Shown piece after piece: positions 41,787-53,121 of a DNA stretch of 64,000 nt. Under the pieces are notes generated by a model that saw only the letters and a program-made list of their open reading frames with translations, was not told the origin of the DNA and searched no databases. Position 1 is the first letter of the stretch, and every line of letters starts with the position of its first letter. Origin of the DNA: Tiliqua scincoides (Eukaryota; Chordata; Lepidosauria; Squamata; Scincidae); the NCBI RefSeq assembly GCF_035046505.1, contig NC_089822.1:124864807-124928806 (forward strand). Direction: 5' to 3'. The position numbers and the translations under genes are program-made.

Positions 41787-42731
41787 TGTCATGGATATGT
41801 ACTGTTTAGGCCTAGGTTACCATGTGAAGCCTGAACCAAACTAAGTCAGTAACGGAGAAGTGGCTAGCAGTTCCTAGCTGCAAGAATGTGAGTAAACAAA
41901 CAAAAAGATTGTTGTCTCTCCTTTGCTGGCCAAAAAGGACAGACAACGAGAATTACAACCCATTGGAATGTTTAACACCTCAGTAGACTGAGGGGCGCCT
42001 GATCAAGCGGAATGGAATGCAGCGATGGATCTCCAATGGGGAGGGGTAAGAACTAGGAGGGCTAGCAACCAGGTTCTGTCCTCAAAAGATTCAGATTGGA
42101 CAGTCTAAATAAGTATGAAGTCACCTCAGTACTATTAGCATAAGAAGGATAATAATGAGTGCCCCAAGGGGTGTGTCCGGCCCTTCTTGGGCAGAGTTTT
42201 TGGGTGCAACATCCTGCACGCTGGGAGTTCCATTGTCCACCATGGGCATCTGGCCTCACAGGTAGCCTGGAGCTAAGAGATCTACAAGAGTTACTGACCC
42301 AGGTGAGAGATAGGTATTAATAGAGATAGCCAGCTAGCTTTATTATTTTATTGCTGATATGTTTCCTAGATGTTTATGCCTCTAGCATTTGCGGCCTTAT
42401 GTAACCTTATGTACTTAATAAACTAAAATCTCTTTTACCAAATTGTTTCATTGTCTGTTGGGGGCAAAGGTTCAGAATCCTGCCTAGCCGTTCAGCAAGC
42501 TACCAAGTGCTCATTGAGGTCTAGTAACTTGAGGACTGTGGCTTTAATTGGAGAAAGAGCTCAGTGCCTGCAAGGGATAGAGTTAAGCCTAGAGGGTCTC
42601 AGTGCCCCTGGACTGAGGCACTGGCACATACAGGGTGGTGGCAGTACTACTGGACGGGGGGGGGTCCTTGAGGGCTTTAGGGTTCGAGAACCAAGAACTC
42701 TGAGCACCCCAACCGCCCTAGGTTTACGACA
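41787..42731 (+). mobile_element. Solo LTR with 5-bp target duplication
   Basis: A 945-bp block starts TGTCATGGATATG and ends GTTTACGACA (TG...CA). It is flanked by exact CATAG at 41782-41786 and 42732-42736. A polyadenylation signal AATAAA lies at 42417-42422, leaving about 310 bp of downstream R/U5-like sequence. No internal region remains, so it is a recombined solo LTR. A 5-bp duplication fits Gypsy-like or some endogenous retroviral families; I cannot choose between them. It is younger than the MITE it sits in. Confidence 0.8.
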
Positions 42732-42815
42732 CATAGGATCAGTGGTTCATTATCTGTTAATTCACTAAGGGTTCCAGGAACCCTAGATAACCCTAGTTAA
42801 CAAGAGCCGATTGTA

Positions 42816-45287
42816 TATGGAACCATTGAGCACTGATCACAGTGTTATACATTCTCTGACCTAGTGCTAAGTAGATATGGGAAGGAGGATGCTGGGAAAC
42901 TCTTCTGCTGGAGGAATCAGGTCTAACACTGCTTTTGTGTGCACAGTAATTCCCTGTTCCAACTTCAACGCACCAGCCCCCACCTCGCCCTGATTATTGA
43001 AAGAGCAGATGTTTTCTCACTTGTGTAGAGGTGACAATATAATGTCTGAGCAAGTGAGAGACAAAGAGGGTGGGGTGACAGCCTCCACTCACAGTCAGAT
43101 ACATCATGTACCTCAACCTGAGACTGGGCTCCACTGCAGACAATCACCCATTTCTAGTTTCTCTGACATTATTTAATCCAGATCCACATCCAACTTCATT
43201 GCTACCCAAGTTCTGCTGGTTCTTTCCAAGTCCTTCCTTTTGCAGAACAGGTGGGCACACAGCCCTCCACAATCCCCATCCAGGCTTGCCACTGAAATCT
43301 TGTACAATACAAATCCTATGTTGTTGACCCAGCTACCAGTTTCTTCACTTTTACTGAAGCTGGGGACATGGTCTCCCATTTCACACAGTTGGGATAATAA
43401 GGTAATAAACACCATGTTCTGAGTGCAGGGAATTTTAAAGAACCTATGACTCATCCCTGGGGGGAAATGCCTTTTCAGCAGCCATGGTGACAGAGGATAG
43501 TTTGGCCAAAAAATGACTTTCCTTCATGAAAACACTTCTGTATAGTAAAGTGTGTGATTCTCACCTGTAAGCCATTGTATGCACTGAATGCACACATTCA
43601 GATGTGGTGAAACATATCCATGTTCACTCATCACACACAAACGCTATTTAAAGTTTGTATACAACTTCCATGTACGGAATTTTGTCTTGCAGTCTTTGAT
43701 CAGTAGCCCCTCATGTATGCTGTCTGAAGCTTCTTAGAGACAAGTTGGGATACAAACACACTAGAAAGAAAGGAGACAGTGGAGACAATTGCAGGCCAGC
43801 TAGCACGATGATAACTAGGTTGCTCAGACCCCTGCAGAGAAGTCATCTTCCATTCAATCCTTCCCTCCTACCCTAAGGCATTTGAACTGTCAATCTAGTC
43901 CTAGGGATGAGCAGAACCAAATGATTCTGTTCCAAAGCAATTTGATGATTGGCAAATGGTTTCCAAACCATTCTGCCCAAACTCCAGAGTGGATTCCCAA
44001 ATCTACTCTGGGTATGCGCAGATATCGAAAGGCCTCCAGAAGCGTTCACCAACATCTTGCCACATCAGAAACTTTGTGAAGTGGTGATGGCAGGTCTAGC
44101 ACAGCCTGGAGACAACCCAGTAATTTTGGGGAATGAACAAGCAACCCTCCACAATGAAGTGGGTCCTCCTGGTTTTGTTATCATAGATGGCACCTGGGGT
44201 TGCCACCCAGAGGCCAGCTGTGTTTGCATTCAGCAGCATCTCTAATGGATTTCATTAGGCCGTGTGCTGATCTGCTGCTACAGTCCAGGGATCCATCTAA
44301 CACTACTCACATTGCAAAAGAGCTATTGCATGCAATTAACCAACAATCAAAAGCACACACGTGCCCCTTCCTGATAGATCTTCTGCATTGCTCATAATCG
44401 GTGCATAAGTTCCAACTGTGGGGATGATTCCCAGGGCATTGTGTTTGATGGCCAGATGGGAATTGTGAGCGTGGGGAGAAACAGAAAGGAGGGGGAGAAG
44501 ACAGGTTAATATTTATCCTTGCCATCTGCGCTACGTGAAAACGCTTTCGCCAATTTCCCACCTGGGCCTAGGAAGCCTCGAACTGCGAGGAGGGGGCTCG
44601 CTGGACTTATCTCATATAATGTTTATTTTCATCTCTTTCTTCATCCTCCTCCCCCTCCTCTTGCTTGCTGAACCCCTTCAAAAAAACAAAAGGTTCTTTT
44701 GACGTAATTGGACCCGACACCACGGTTTTTGCAATAATAGAGGGAGATTATTGAGGTGGCGAATATGCTACTCTTAATGCATTGAAAACGGCGAGGAAAA
44801 ATAACAACCCAAATAAAGCACACACGGTCACCTCAGATTCTTATTTTCACACCGTTCCCCTCTGGACAAAAAACAATTACATTTGTATTGCGGGGGGGGG
44901 GGGGAGGAAAGAAAGAAAGAAGCAGCCAGCCTCCACTAGCCGGGGGGGGGGGGTGAAAAGCAATCGCAGTATGCAGGAGCTTCCGATTATTCTATGATCT
45001 GTGTAAGATAAAAAGGGATTCAGCATTCAACTTTCCAGCTGCTGAAGGTTGATCCTTCTGGCTTTTATTTTATTCAAACTCACTTGCAAATCAGACCACA
45101 GATTGGCCTGAAGACAGATCTGGCATCTTGGTTGCCAGATGACTTGTTATTATTTAAGGGTTGGGGGTGCTCTATATTTCATTGCCATACAGAATAAATA
45201 CTCTGTAGATTTGGGGGGGGGGGAAGAACCCCTTCCCATACATGCATATATCCTTAGGGGAAAAAAGCCATAGGACAGAACCCCAGA
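42816..45287. other. Unique intergenic sequence with candidate conserved element
   Basis: 44540-44860 is unique, with TTTTGACGTAATTGGACCCG, TTTTTGCAATAATAGAGGGA and CTTAATGCATTGAAAACGGC. It looks like a possible conserved block, bounded on the right by poly-G runs and a GAAA microsatellite (44890-44952). No gene or clear repeat elsewhere. Confidence 0.35.
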
Positions 45288-45731
45288 TAGTGGTTCCCAA
45301 CCTTTAGGAGCCAGTGGACCACTGAAGCAAAAATTGGAATTGTCATGGACCGCATACACTGGCAGCTGTGAACAGTCTGTTCTCTGCCCTCTCTGGAGGT
45401 CCATGGAGAAGTATTTCCCAAGTGAGCACTCCCCCACGAACCACCAGAGAGGGTGGAGAATGGACCACCCACAGCTGCAGCCTTCAGTGTCTCCACCCTC
45501 TCTAGTGGTCCATGGGCAAGCATCTCCCAAGTGAACACTCCCCCAAGGACTACCAGAGATGGTGGAGAAAAGACCACCCACAGCCAGCTTCAGCGCCAGC
45601 TGTGGACAATCCATTCTCTGCCTTCCCTGGTGTGAGGGAGCACTTGCTCAGCAAGATGCTAAAAGTGATCAAAGGTGATTTTTCTCCTGAGACCTCGCAG
45701 ACCACTTCCCAGGGTCTTGAGAACCACCTGT
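45288..45731. mobile_element. MITE with internal 109-bp tandem repeat
   Basis: Termini TAGTGGTTCCCAACCTTTAG and TCTTGAGAACCACCTG are inverted hAT-type ends. The interior holds two units of about 109 bp beginning at 45400 and 45509 (TCCATGG, TCCCAAGTGA, CACTCCCCCA, GACCACCCACAGC), and part of a third. The repeats create misleading minus-strand frames of 107-154 codons. Confidence 0.6.
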
Positions 45732-46245
45732 GTTCCATGGACCACAGATAGGGAGCCAGTGGTTTACAAGGACCCAGAGAAATAAATCTTGTACTCCACA
45801 GATTAGCTTGAGACAGTCTTGTGGCTTTGGATAAGATGCTGCCTTTGAAAAATGGGTACAAGAAATCAGAACATTCTTGGGCTGTTGTGAGACTGACCTA
45901 GAACCAAGAACCTATTCTGCTAGGAATGTGGTGAGCCATCAGGATGACACACTGAAAGGTCTCCTTAGCAGAGGTACAGTATATTGTGACACCAGTCCAG
46001 CGAGGAGTGGAGCTCAGCAGGTCAGGGGTGGATTCCCCAGAAAATGCTCTGTCACCAGCCACTGGACGTAACATATTCTGTCGTTCCTATACACACTTTC
46101 TCTAGGCCTCAGCAACAGCTAAACAGCTGTTCAGAGCACAGGGGAGCTGGAACACAAGGGAGGTGCCATGATGTGACTCATTTAGCTCAAAAGCTGCTAC
46201 ACACCCTTTGAACCTCTTGGCAGCAGCTCTTCACTCAGCTGCTGG

Positions 46246-46248
<3 letters not shown>
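45732..46248. other. Unannotated intergenic stretch
   Basis: Nothing recognisable. Confidence 0.4.

Positions 46249-46294
<46 letters not shown>
46249..46294. repeat. (AG)n microsatellite
   Basis: About 23 AG units. Confidence 0.97.
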
Positions 46295-46297
<3 letters not shown>

Positions 46298-46363
46298 TCT
46301 CTTTTCTCAGCTAATGCTACAGAAACCAGCCCAAACACAATGTCACCTGGTGGCCTTTCTAGC

Positions 46364-46421
<58 letters not shown>

Positions 46422-46500
46422 AGTATTTATATACCGCTTTTCAACTAAAAGTTCACAAAGCGGTTTACAGAGAAAAATCAAATAACTAAATGGCTAATTC
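46364..46500 (-). mobile_element. SINE 3' end with (TTA)n tail, minus strand
   Basis: A (TTA)19 array at 46364-46420 directly precedes CAGTATTTATATACCGCTTT, then CACAAAGCGGTTTACAG. That is the antisense of the reptile SINE end 'aaagcggtatataaatact' followed by its trinucleotide tail. Same architecture as 53049-53445. Confidence 0.7.
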
Positions 46501-46949
46501 CAGACTCCCCTGTTTGCCCCTGCTCCTGAGGGAGTAAAGGTTCCCAGGAACTAAAGTAATTCCACAAATCCAGACTGACCCTTGGTTGGGAAAGAGGAAG
46601 ATGCTTAGATAATAACAAAGGGATAATGTCTACTGCATCTGGATGACTCATAAGCCTCTTTGGGATTCTGATGCATCACAGAAGTCTTTGAGATGACAGA
46701 ATGGTTCAGCAGGTGAAAAAAATGCCCCCACCCCTAAAAGGAGGATAATAGGGGGGCAGATAATTTTCCCCATCACTAATGCTTGTTCTGGAGGCCTGCA
46801 GGATTAATCAATCATCTCATTGCACTTGCCCTTCACGTAAAATCCCTGTGATACCCCTAAAGAGGGGTGTCTCTCTAGATAGTTGGGCAATTGTTGACGT
46901 TCACAGCAGCTGCCATACTTACTGTGCCTTCCTTGGCAGATATTAGTGG
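46501..46949. other. Unannotated intergenic stretch
   Basis: Nothing recognisable. The last 8 bases are the left duplication of the hAT element that follows. Confidence 0.4.
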
Positions 46950-47364
46950 CAGGGCCAGCCTTAGGAGCTGCGGGGCCCAATCGGAAACACTTCTGCAGAG
47001 CCCCCTCTACTATTTTTTTAGCTTGAATGGAGCCAGACCGAGGGGAAAAAATTATGCTACTTCTGTACAAGTGGATAGGACTCCTGTACCTTTAGTGTTA
47101 CAGTGCACACCCAGCCCACAGCACTCCCTGACTCTCACCCATTGCCGCCCTGTCTGCAGCAGCCCACTCTGGAGCGAGATGGGGGAGCGGATGGTGCTGG
47201 GGGTTGCGAGGGCAGGGAAAGAGTGAGATGCACCTGCTCTCACCTGAATGGCACCAGTTTTTGGCCAACTGGAAGCAGTGGTGGATGGAAAGGCAGAGCA
47301 GGGCCCCACCATGCATAGGGCCCAATTGGGTGAAATTGCCCCAATTGCCTAAAAGCTGACCCTG
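46950..47364. mobile_element. Non-autonomous hAT element with exact 8-bp duplication
   Basis: Left CAGGGCCAGCCTTAGGAG and right CCTAAAAGCTGACCCTG are inverted termini. Exact octamers ATTAGTGG flank it at 46942-46949 and 47365-47372. GGGCCCAAT-type motifs sit just inside both ends. No transposase coding region. Confidence 0.95.
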
Positions 47365-47372
47365 ATTAGTGG

Positions 47373-47985
47373 AAACACCTGTCCTTATTTCACTCTAACT
47401 TCAAAGGCTAGCGCTCTTTCCATAGTCATCCCTACCACTGCAAGCATGCCCGACCAATTTCCTTTGGTGCCCGTAAAGGAAAAAAGACAGTTCCATGCAT
47501 AGGCCTGGAACTGCAGGACAGAGAAAAAATTCCTCTCTACAACTTTTCCTATGAATCATGGGCTCCATTTTTTTTTTTTTTATCTCCAGCAATTTCCTTA
47601 TCAAGGGGAGCAGACTGCTGGGGCTGCACAAGGACCAGTGCCCCCTGTTAGCATATGCTAAGTCCCCATCAGGTCTGGTAATGCATGTAAATGCATCTGA
47701 TCTCCCAAGGCAATTGGGTTGTTAGGACCTGCCTTTCCTCAGGCTACGGAGCAGACTACACACCTCCTGCCAAAGGGACTCCTAGAAGAAATTTAAAAAA
47801 AACAAAACTGCAGCAGAGGACCTCAAAATTAAATACTTTAGAACTATGAATTTGAAATAAGGAATCAGAGCTATATGTGGGATAAGTGAGATCTGCTGCC
47901 AGTGTGTTCTGTTGAAATGACAATGACTCACAAAAAGATCATCATAAAAACTTTTGTAGTCCACAGCCTGCTAAAACAAGTGCTT
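47373..47985. other. Unannotated intergenic stretch
   Basis: A poly-T run near 47568. Otherwise nothing recognisable. Confidence 0.4.
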
Positions 47986-48172
47986 TAGGGTCAAAGCCTA
48001 TCCAGCTTTTCAGCCCTGGTGTAGCCGTGCTAATGGAGTTTGCACTGCATCCTGTACTGGAAGGGTAGTTATGGAGGCCTCCACAAGGTAAGGGAACATT
48101 TGTTGCCTTGCCTAGGGGCTGCATTGCAGCTGTATGGGGGGGGGGGCGGAAAGTTGAATAGGATTGGGCCCT
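47986..48172. mobile_element. GGGCCCAATCC foldback MITE
   Basis: AAAGCCTATCCAGCTTTTCA at the left and AAAGTTGAATAGGATTGGGC at the right. It shares the internal AAGGTAAGGGAAC / TTGCCTTGCCT palindrome with 31926-32113. Left terminus mutated. Confidence 0.75.
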
Positions 48173-50199
48173 GTATCTATAAAGTCTATATAGTGCCACT
48201 GTATCATGTTTACCAGGACTATGTGGAGGGACTCAGGATCTGGAGGGGGAAGCAGTTGCGAAAGGCAACTGGAAATTTGGGGGACAAGAAGTCTCAGGAT
48301 GGAACCAGTCTCTTGCTGCAGCTTGAAGAGAGTGGCCTGCAGGAGCTGAATTGGATGACGATGAAAGTCCATCCCTCCAACCTCATGTCTGCAAGTGCTT
48401 CATGTCAATAAAGCAGCCACAAGGCCCTTACTTATTTTTTGCTGCAACAGTACACACCAGAGACAACACGCACAAGCACACAGTCCCACAGGCAATGATG
48501 CAGGTTTTTATGCCACTTTCAACTATCTCAAAAACTATTGTCTGTTTTCTGCCTTAGTCTTCAAGCACTAAAATCTGGACCACAGATACAGGAGGGCCTG
48601 TGGGATACGAAGCATCCCTCTCTGAGTTAAATGAAGTAACTCTAAAGATACCAGATGTATTTAGTATTTTGCAGTTTCATATTGATGCAGTTTGATACAC
48701 CCAACATACTCTCAGGACCATCATAACATTTCTGGCTATGGGTCAGAAAACTTATGGGTGGAATGGTTGGGGGAGGGGGTTCTGAATTGAAACCCACAAA
48801 CCCCACCCTTGACTCCCCCCAACTTCAGCCAAATTATGGTTGATCTTGTGGCCTTCTAAAAACAGTAGCTAAAGGGGATGGTGTAGCTGTCTGTCCCCTT
48901 GTAATTTGAGCACTTTTATTGTCCTGATTACAGGACACCTTGTTTACAGGGGTACAGAGCACATCACCCAGTGTAACGTAATAACTTAATCAGTTGCTCT
49001 TGACCAGTGCATATAAAACTAAAAAGAGAGATATAGCATTTAAAGGGTGCTATCGCATTTTATTGCATTTAACTCTCACAGCTTCTGAAAACAATTGTAC
49101 ATTAATGAGTGAAACAATGGACAAGGTTTTGACTGCTTCTTGAGTGAAATATGAACATTTGCCCAGTCGCTCTACCCGAATCGGTCCATGAGACACTACT
49201 TGGCCATCTCTGTGTTACAAACTGTCAACATGAAGCAAAACCTTTTCACAGAGGAGCACACCTACTCTAAGTCCATTTTGTTTTTATATCAGCAGAATTG
49301 TCATAACTGCCCCCCCCCCAAATCCTGGGAATTGTAGTTTAATGTGGATGCTGAAAATTCATCATTCGAGAGATGACATAATGTCCCCTCCCCCAATGCA
49401 AGGACAGTTCCCTGGGGAGCAAAAAGGCCATTCACCTGGATTAAGTCTAATGTAAAGAGCCTCTCCAATGGAAAGATTTGGTGGAATGCAAGTTCTCCCT
49501 ATTATAAAGTTCAAAATGGCTTATAAGAAGAACCCCAGTCCAAATTTACCACTAGTTGCTAGTTCTGGCAGTCTCTGATACCCAAGAGAACATGGGAGTA
49601 CCAAGACCTTGGAGGGGACCTTCCTCACCCAAGGGGCATCAGCAGGTTAGGGCATTTCCTATCACCAGAATTAGCAACAATAAACAAGGTGTATTCCAGC
49701 CAGTACTCCCAGATGTAGCTTGCCACTCCATTTTAGTTGCAGCACCCAAGAGATTCACTGTATAGTTACAAAATCACAGTAGGGAGGGAGAAGACAGGAG
49801 TGGGGGGGGGGGAGTTTGCAGAACTCTGAGACCCAGTAAACAGACACATGAAGTTTGAGCACAGTTGAGCAAATAGCCAGGGGCTTTGCCAGCTTCCATC
49901 CTTCATTAACTTCCCTAACGAGCTCAGGCTGGGCCCAGGGGCCTCAGGCAGGACTCTGTGCTGGTCATTACCAGCTGTGAAAGAGCTAGCCAAGCACAGC
50001 CTTTTCCCGTGCTAGGATGCACCTACATCCTCTTATTGATCCAAGAAGAACCAGTATCTTTCCTTAACCTTGTAGAGAATTTTCTGACCTATAAGTGGGG
50101 AAGGAATGGAAGGAAGCATGGAATATAGATTCAGTTAGAGGTGTTGGGGTTCCGGTCTGCCTGGGAGCCACATTTTTTGCACTGTCATCATTAGGGCAT
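48173..50199. other. Unannotated intergenic stretch
   Basis: 49316-49340 (AAATCCTGGGAATTGTAGTT) resembles a common MITE terminus. No element edges, gene or RNA recognised in the remainder. Confidence 0.4.
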
Positions 50200-50400
50200 A
50201 TTATTCGTTCCATTTCTATCCAGCCCTTCCTTCAAGGAAGCATTAAGGTTCCAAACCCATTTTTATCTCACAAGTACCCTGTGAGGTAAATTTGGCTGAA
50301 AGATGGTGACTGGCCTAGTCACTCCGTGGACTACATGGCTAAGTTGGGAATCTGAACCTGGGCCTCTGTGTTCCTAGTCCAGCATGCTGACCATTACACC
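50200..50400 (-). mobile_element. tRNA-derived SINE, minus strand
   Basis: On the plus strand: CAAGTACCCTGTGAGGTAAA, then GGGAATCTGAACCTGGGCCT (B-box complement) and CATGCTGACCATTACACCCT. That is head to tail of a MIR/L2-tailed reptile SINE in reverse. Confidence 0.7.
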
Positions 50401-51003
50401 CTGCTGTCTTTGCTATTGAAGCTCAGACCATGGGTCTATCAGAAATTAGCTGAGAGATCAGTTAGATTAGTTGATTCTACATGATCCTGAGTCTTCATTT
50501 CTTTTGTTACTCGATCATGCTAAGGTCAACATTCTTTGCAAGAATCCCATCAACCATTAGGCACTAGGCGTACTGACCAAAACTGACAGTGGTCCATCCC
50601 AATTTTAGCCCACTACTGTGACTGGAAGGCTTTTTAATTCTTACATTTTGATCTTGCTGCAGATGGAGGGTGCTCAGGATGGTGTATGCCCCTCCCCCCC
50701 ACTTTATGTTTAGAACAACTCTGTGATGTTGGTTAGGATGAGGTTGGCTCAAGGTCACTCAGGAAGCTTCATAGCTGAGTGGGTAAATGAGCCTGGATCT
50801 CTCCAGCCCTAGTCAGGTCAGTCCTATGCCACACTGGCTCTTGCCTTAGGTGGAAGTCCTTCACAGCCTGGCTACCAGAGCCCACTTCAATGGTATATAG
50901 GCTCTCCCCTCTCTGCTGTTTTCCATGTGGGGTTCTGCCATCTCATTATGACTATCACAGTGGTGGAGCCAAGGAGACACACATCCTGATTATGTGCCTT
51001 ACA
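50401..51003. other. Intergenic stretch with a SINE remnant
   Basis: 50700-50830 (ACAACTCTGTGATGTTGGTT, then CAAGGTCACTCAGGAAGCTT) is a diverged minus-strand copy of the same SINE group. The rest is not recognisable. Confidence 0.45.
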
Positions 51004-51275
51004 CAACCGGATGATGTAGTGGCTCAGGACTTAGACCTGGAAGATCCAGGTTCAAATCCCTACTCAGCCATGAAGCTTAACATAAGAACATAAGAAGAGC
51101 CTAATGTAAGAAGCTTCCTGGGTGACCTTGGGCCAGTCACTCTCTCTCAGCCTTGCCTCCCTCACAGGGTTTTTTGTGAGGACAAAAGGAGGGGAGGAAC
51201 CATGTACACTGCCCTGAGCACCTTGGAGGAAGAGTGGTCTATATATGAAAAATAAAATAAATAAATAAAAATAAA
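51004..51275 (+). mobile_element. tRNA-derived SINE interrupted by a CR1 tail
   Basis: The head GATGATGTAGTGGCTCAGGA and B box AGGTTCAAATCCC are followed after the insertion by TTCCTGGGTGACCTTGGGCC, then CCCTGAGCACCTTGG and an (AAAT)n-type end. The 3' end is L2-like. A 31-bp foreign insert at 51079-51109 splits it. Confidence 0.85.
51079..51109 (-). mobile_element. Tail-only CR1 insertion (31 bp)
   Basis: The insert reads, on the minus strand, CTCTTCTTATGTTCTTATG preceded by TAGG: exactly the last bases of a CR1 element. It is flanked by GAAGCTT at 51072-51078 and 51110-51116, and the host SINE is otherwise continuous across it. Confidence 0.8.
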
Positions 51276-51280
51276 ATATT

Positions 51281-53047
51281 CTGTAATTGGGAGAATGGAT
51301 TGGCAAAGAACCCATCATAGGGATGCTGTGTTTGGTAGCACCACTGTGGTGACTGTAATTGGTATGCTCTGGCCCCGGATTAGCTTCCAGAGCAGCCCCC
51401 AGGGTTGCTAGGGGTCTAGGGGGCTAGGGGTGTGCAGGTGGACACTTCAGGGCTTGGGCACTAGCCAACTGGCTTAGGAAATGATGTGCGTTTGGATTCA
51501 GAAAGAGGGGCTCAGAATACATATAGCGATGTGTTTTTGTAACTGCATGTTTTCTTCCAGACACACTAGAATCGCATTTCTTTCCCTTCCTTGAGTCTAA
51601 TAAAGACGTTGCAAGATGCAATGAAGAAAAAAAAAGAAAGCAACCATAAAACCCACAAACACGGTCACAAAAGCATGAAACAGCTTGAAAATCCGAGCGC
51701 TGAGCGCGATGAGCCCCATCTCTGGTGGTGGCTCCATCAGCTCCTGCTTTCCTTGGGCCTTGTAATGGAAATTAAATTTGGACACAAGTGCTTGGGCATA
51801 TTTATTATCCTGCTGCTATTGATCTGTCAGGGAGAACAGAAAACTGCTATTTCAGCTGATATAGGGCAGGGAAGCACTGTGATTAGACTAATAGGCCTTT
51901 CATGGATTGAGATTTAAGTGCCGGGGTGGTGAAATTTGTATTACCCCCCGGAGCTGCTCCGTCTCTCCACCCCCACCCCAATCCTGTTAGCATAATGTGC
52001 TCAGAAACCTATCCAAGGAACATCACCAGCTTCTGTGCATTTTTTGTCTGCGGGCACAGGGGAGATGGGGGCAAAACAGAACACGAAGCAAAACAGGCTG
52101 GGAAAGGAACCAGGGAACAATGTTCAGGACAAACTGCATCTTGAGCAGTTTACCAAGTCTAGGGCTGATAGATGGGATTTTATGGATCTGACTTGCAGGT
52201 CAGAACTGGGGTCTGAAAAACTGGTCAACTCTTAAGGCTGCCAAGCATCTCTTATCACCCTCCAGGTTCTATCCAAGTTCTGCTCTTAATTGGTCAGATT
52301 CTTCCAGGCTCCACCCCCTCAGCCACCAAGTTCTGCCCTGGCCCCATCCCCTGGCCCCACTTTAAGGATCCAGCATTTTTAAAACGAAAAGTTGACAACT
52401 CTCAGGGGGTCTGGGGTTAACAGCATCATTTAACTGAGTGACATAGCTCCCTCTGCATCAATGGTGAGGAGAGTGCAAGTGCAAGGATGGAGATCCAGGG
52501 CTGGGCAGTAGTGAGAGTGAAAAGAGCCAGATTGTTATTTAAAAGACTGATGGTATAAAGAGAAATTCATGTGCATTGCCAGGAGTACAAGATCCCTCAG
52601 ATATGCCCCTACGGATAAATTTTAGCTCTTGTTGCAGGAGTAAAGAAATTTCAGTATAATGTGTATTTATGCAGATAATACCCTAAAAATAAATAATAAA
52701 AAAGACAAAGTTGTGAGTGTAGCAGCTGTCAAGTGACTCATCACAACCTACCTAAGCTTCCTAAATTCGCTTGGGAGAGGACCAAGGAACCTCAGCCATG
52801 CTTTGCTGTGCCATTTCAAGATAAAAGCTTGCTTAAGTGCTCTCCTGTTCCCACCAGCATGGGCTCCATTCCCAGAAAACAACAGTAACCTTGAATGAAG
52901 AACTTGGGGCATTCAATGCCAAATCAAGTATTCTGGGAAGTCCACCGTAGGTGCAAAGCTACCAACATGGATGTCCTCCTACTCTGTTTGGGGGGAGGGG
53001 ATGCTATTTACTGCCTCCTTAAGACCTCCTGAAAAGGTTGAGCGAGA

Positions 53048-53048
<1 letters not shown>
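51281..53048. other. Unique intergenic sequence with candidate conserved element
   Basis: 51590-51920 is unique (GGGCCTTGTAATGGAAATTA, GGGCATATTTATTATCCTGC, CTGTGATTAGACTAATAGGC) and shows no transposon hallmarks. The overlapping 108-codon frame has no domain. The remainder is not recognisable. Confidence 0.35.

Positions 53049-53121
<73 letters not shown>

Larger units (their letters stand above)
41401..42815. mobile_element. Tigger-like (Tc1/mariner) MITE split by a solo LTR
   Basis: The left end, TA then CAGTCAATTCTCTTTATA, mirrors the right end, whose reverse complement reads CAATCGGCTCTTGTTAACTA. A TA lies at each edge. The pattern resembles Tigger 'CAGTCGGCCCTC' termini. Removing the LTR at 41787-42736 leaves about 465 bp, a normal MITE size, which supports reading the outer parts as one element. 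Confidence 0.6.

Noticed and set aside
45150-45614. 154-codon minus-strand frame with internal repeats
   Set aside because: The repetition reflects the 109-bp tandem units of a MITE, with no protein family resemblance.
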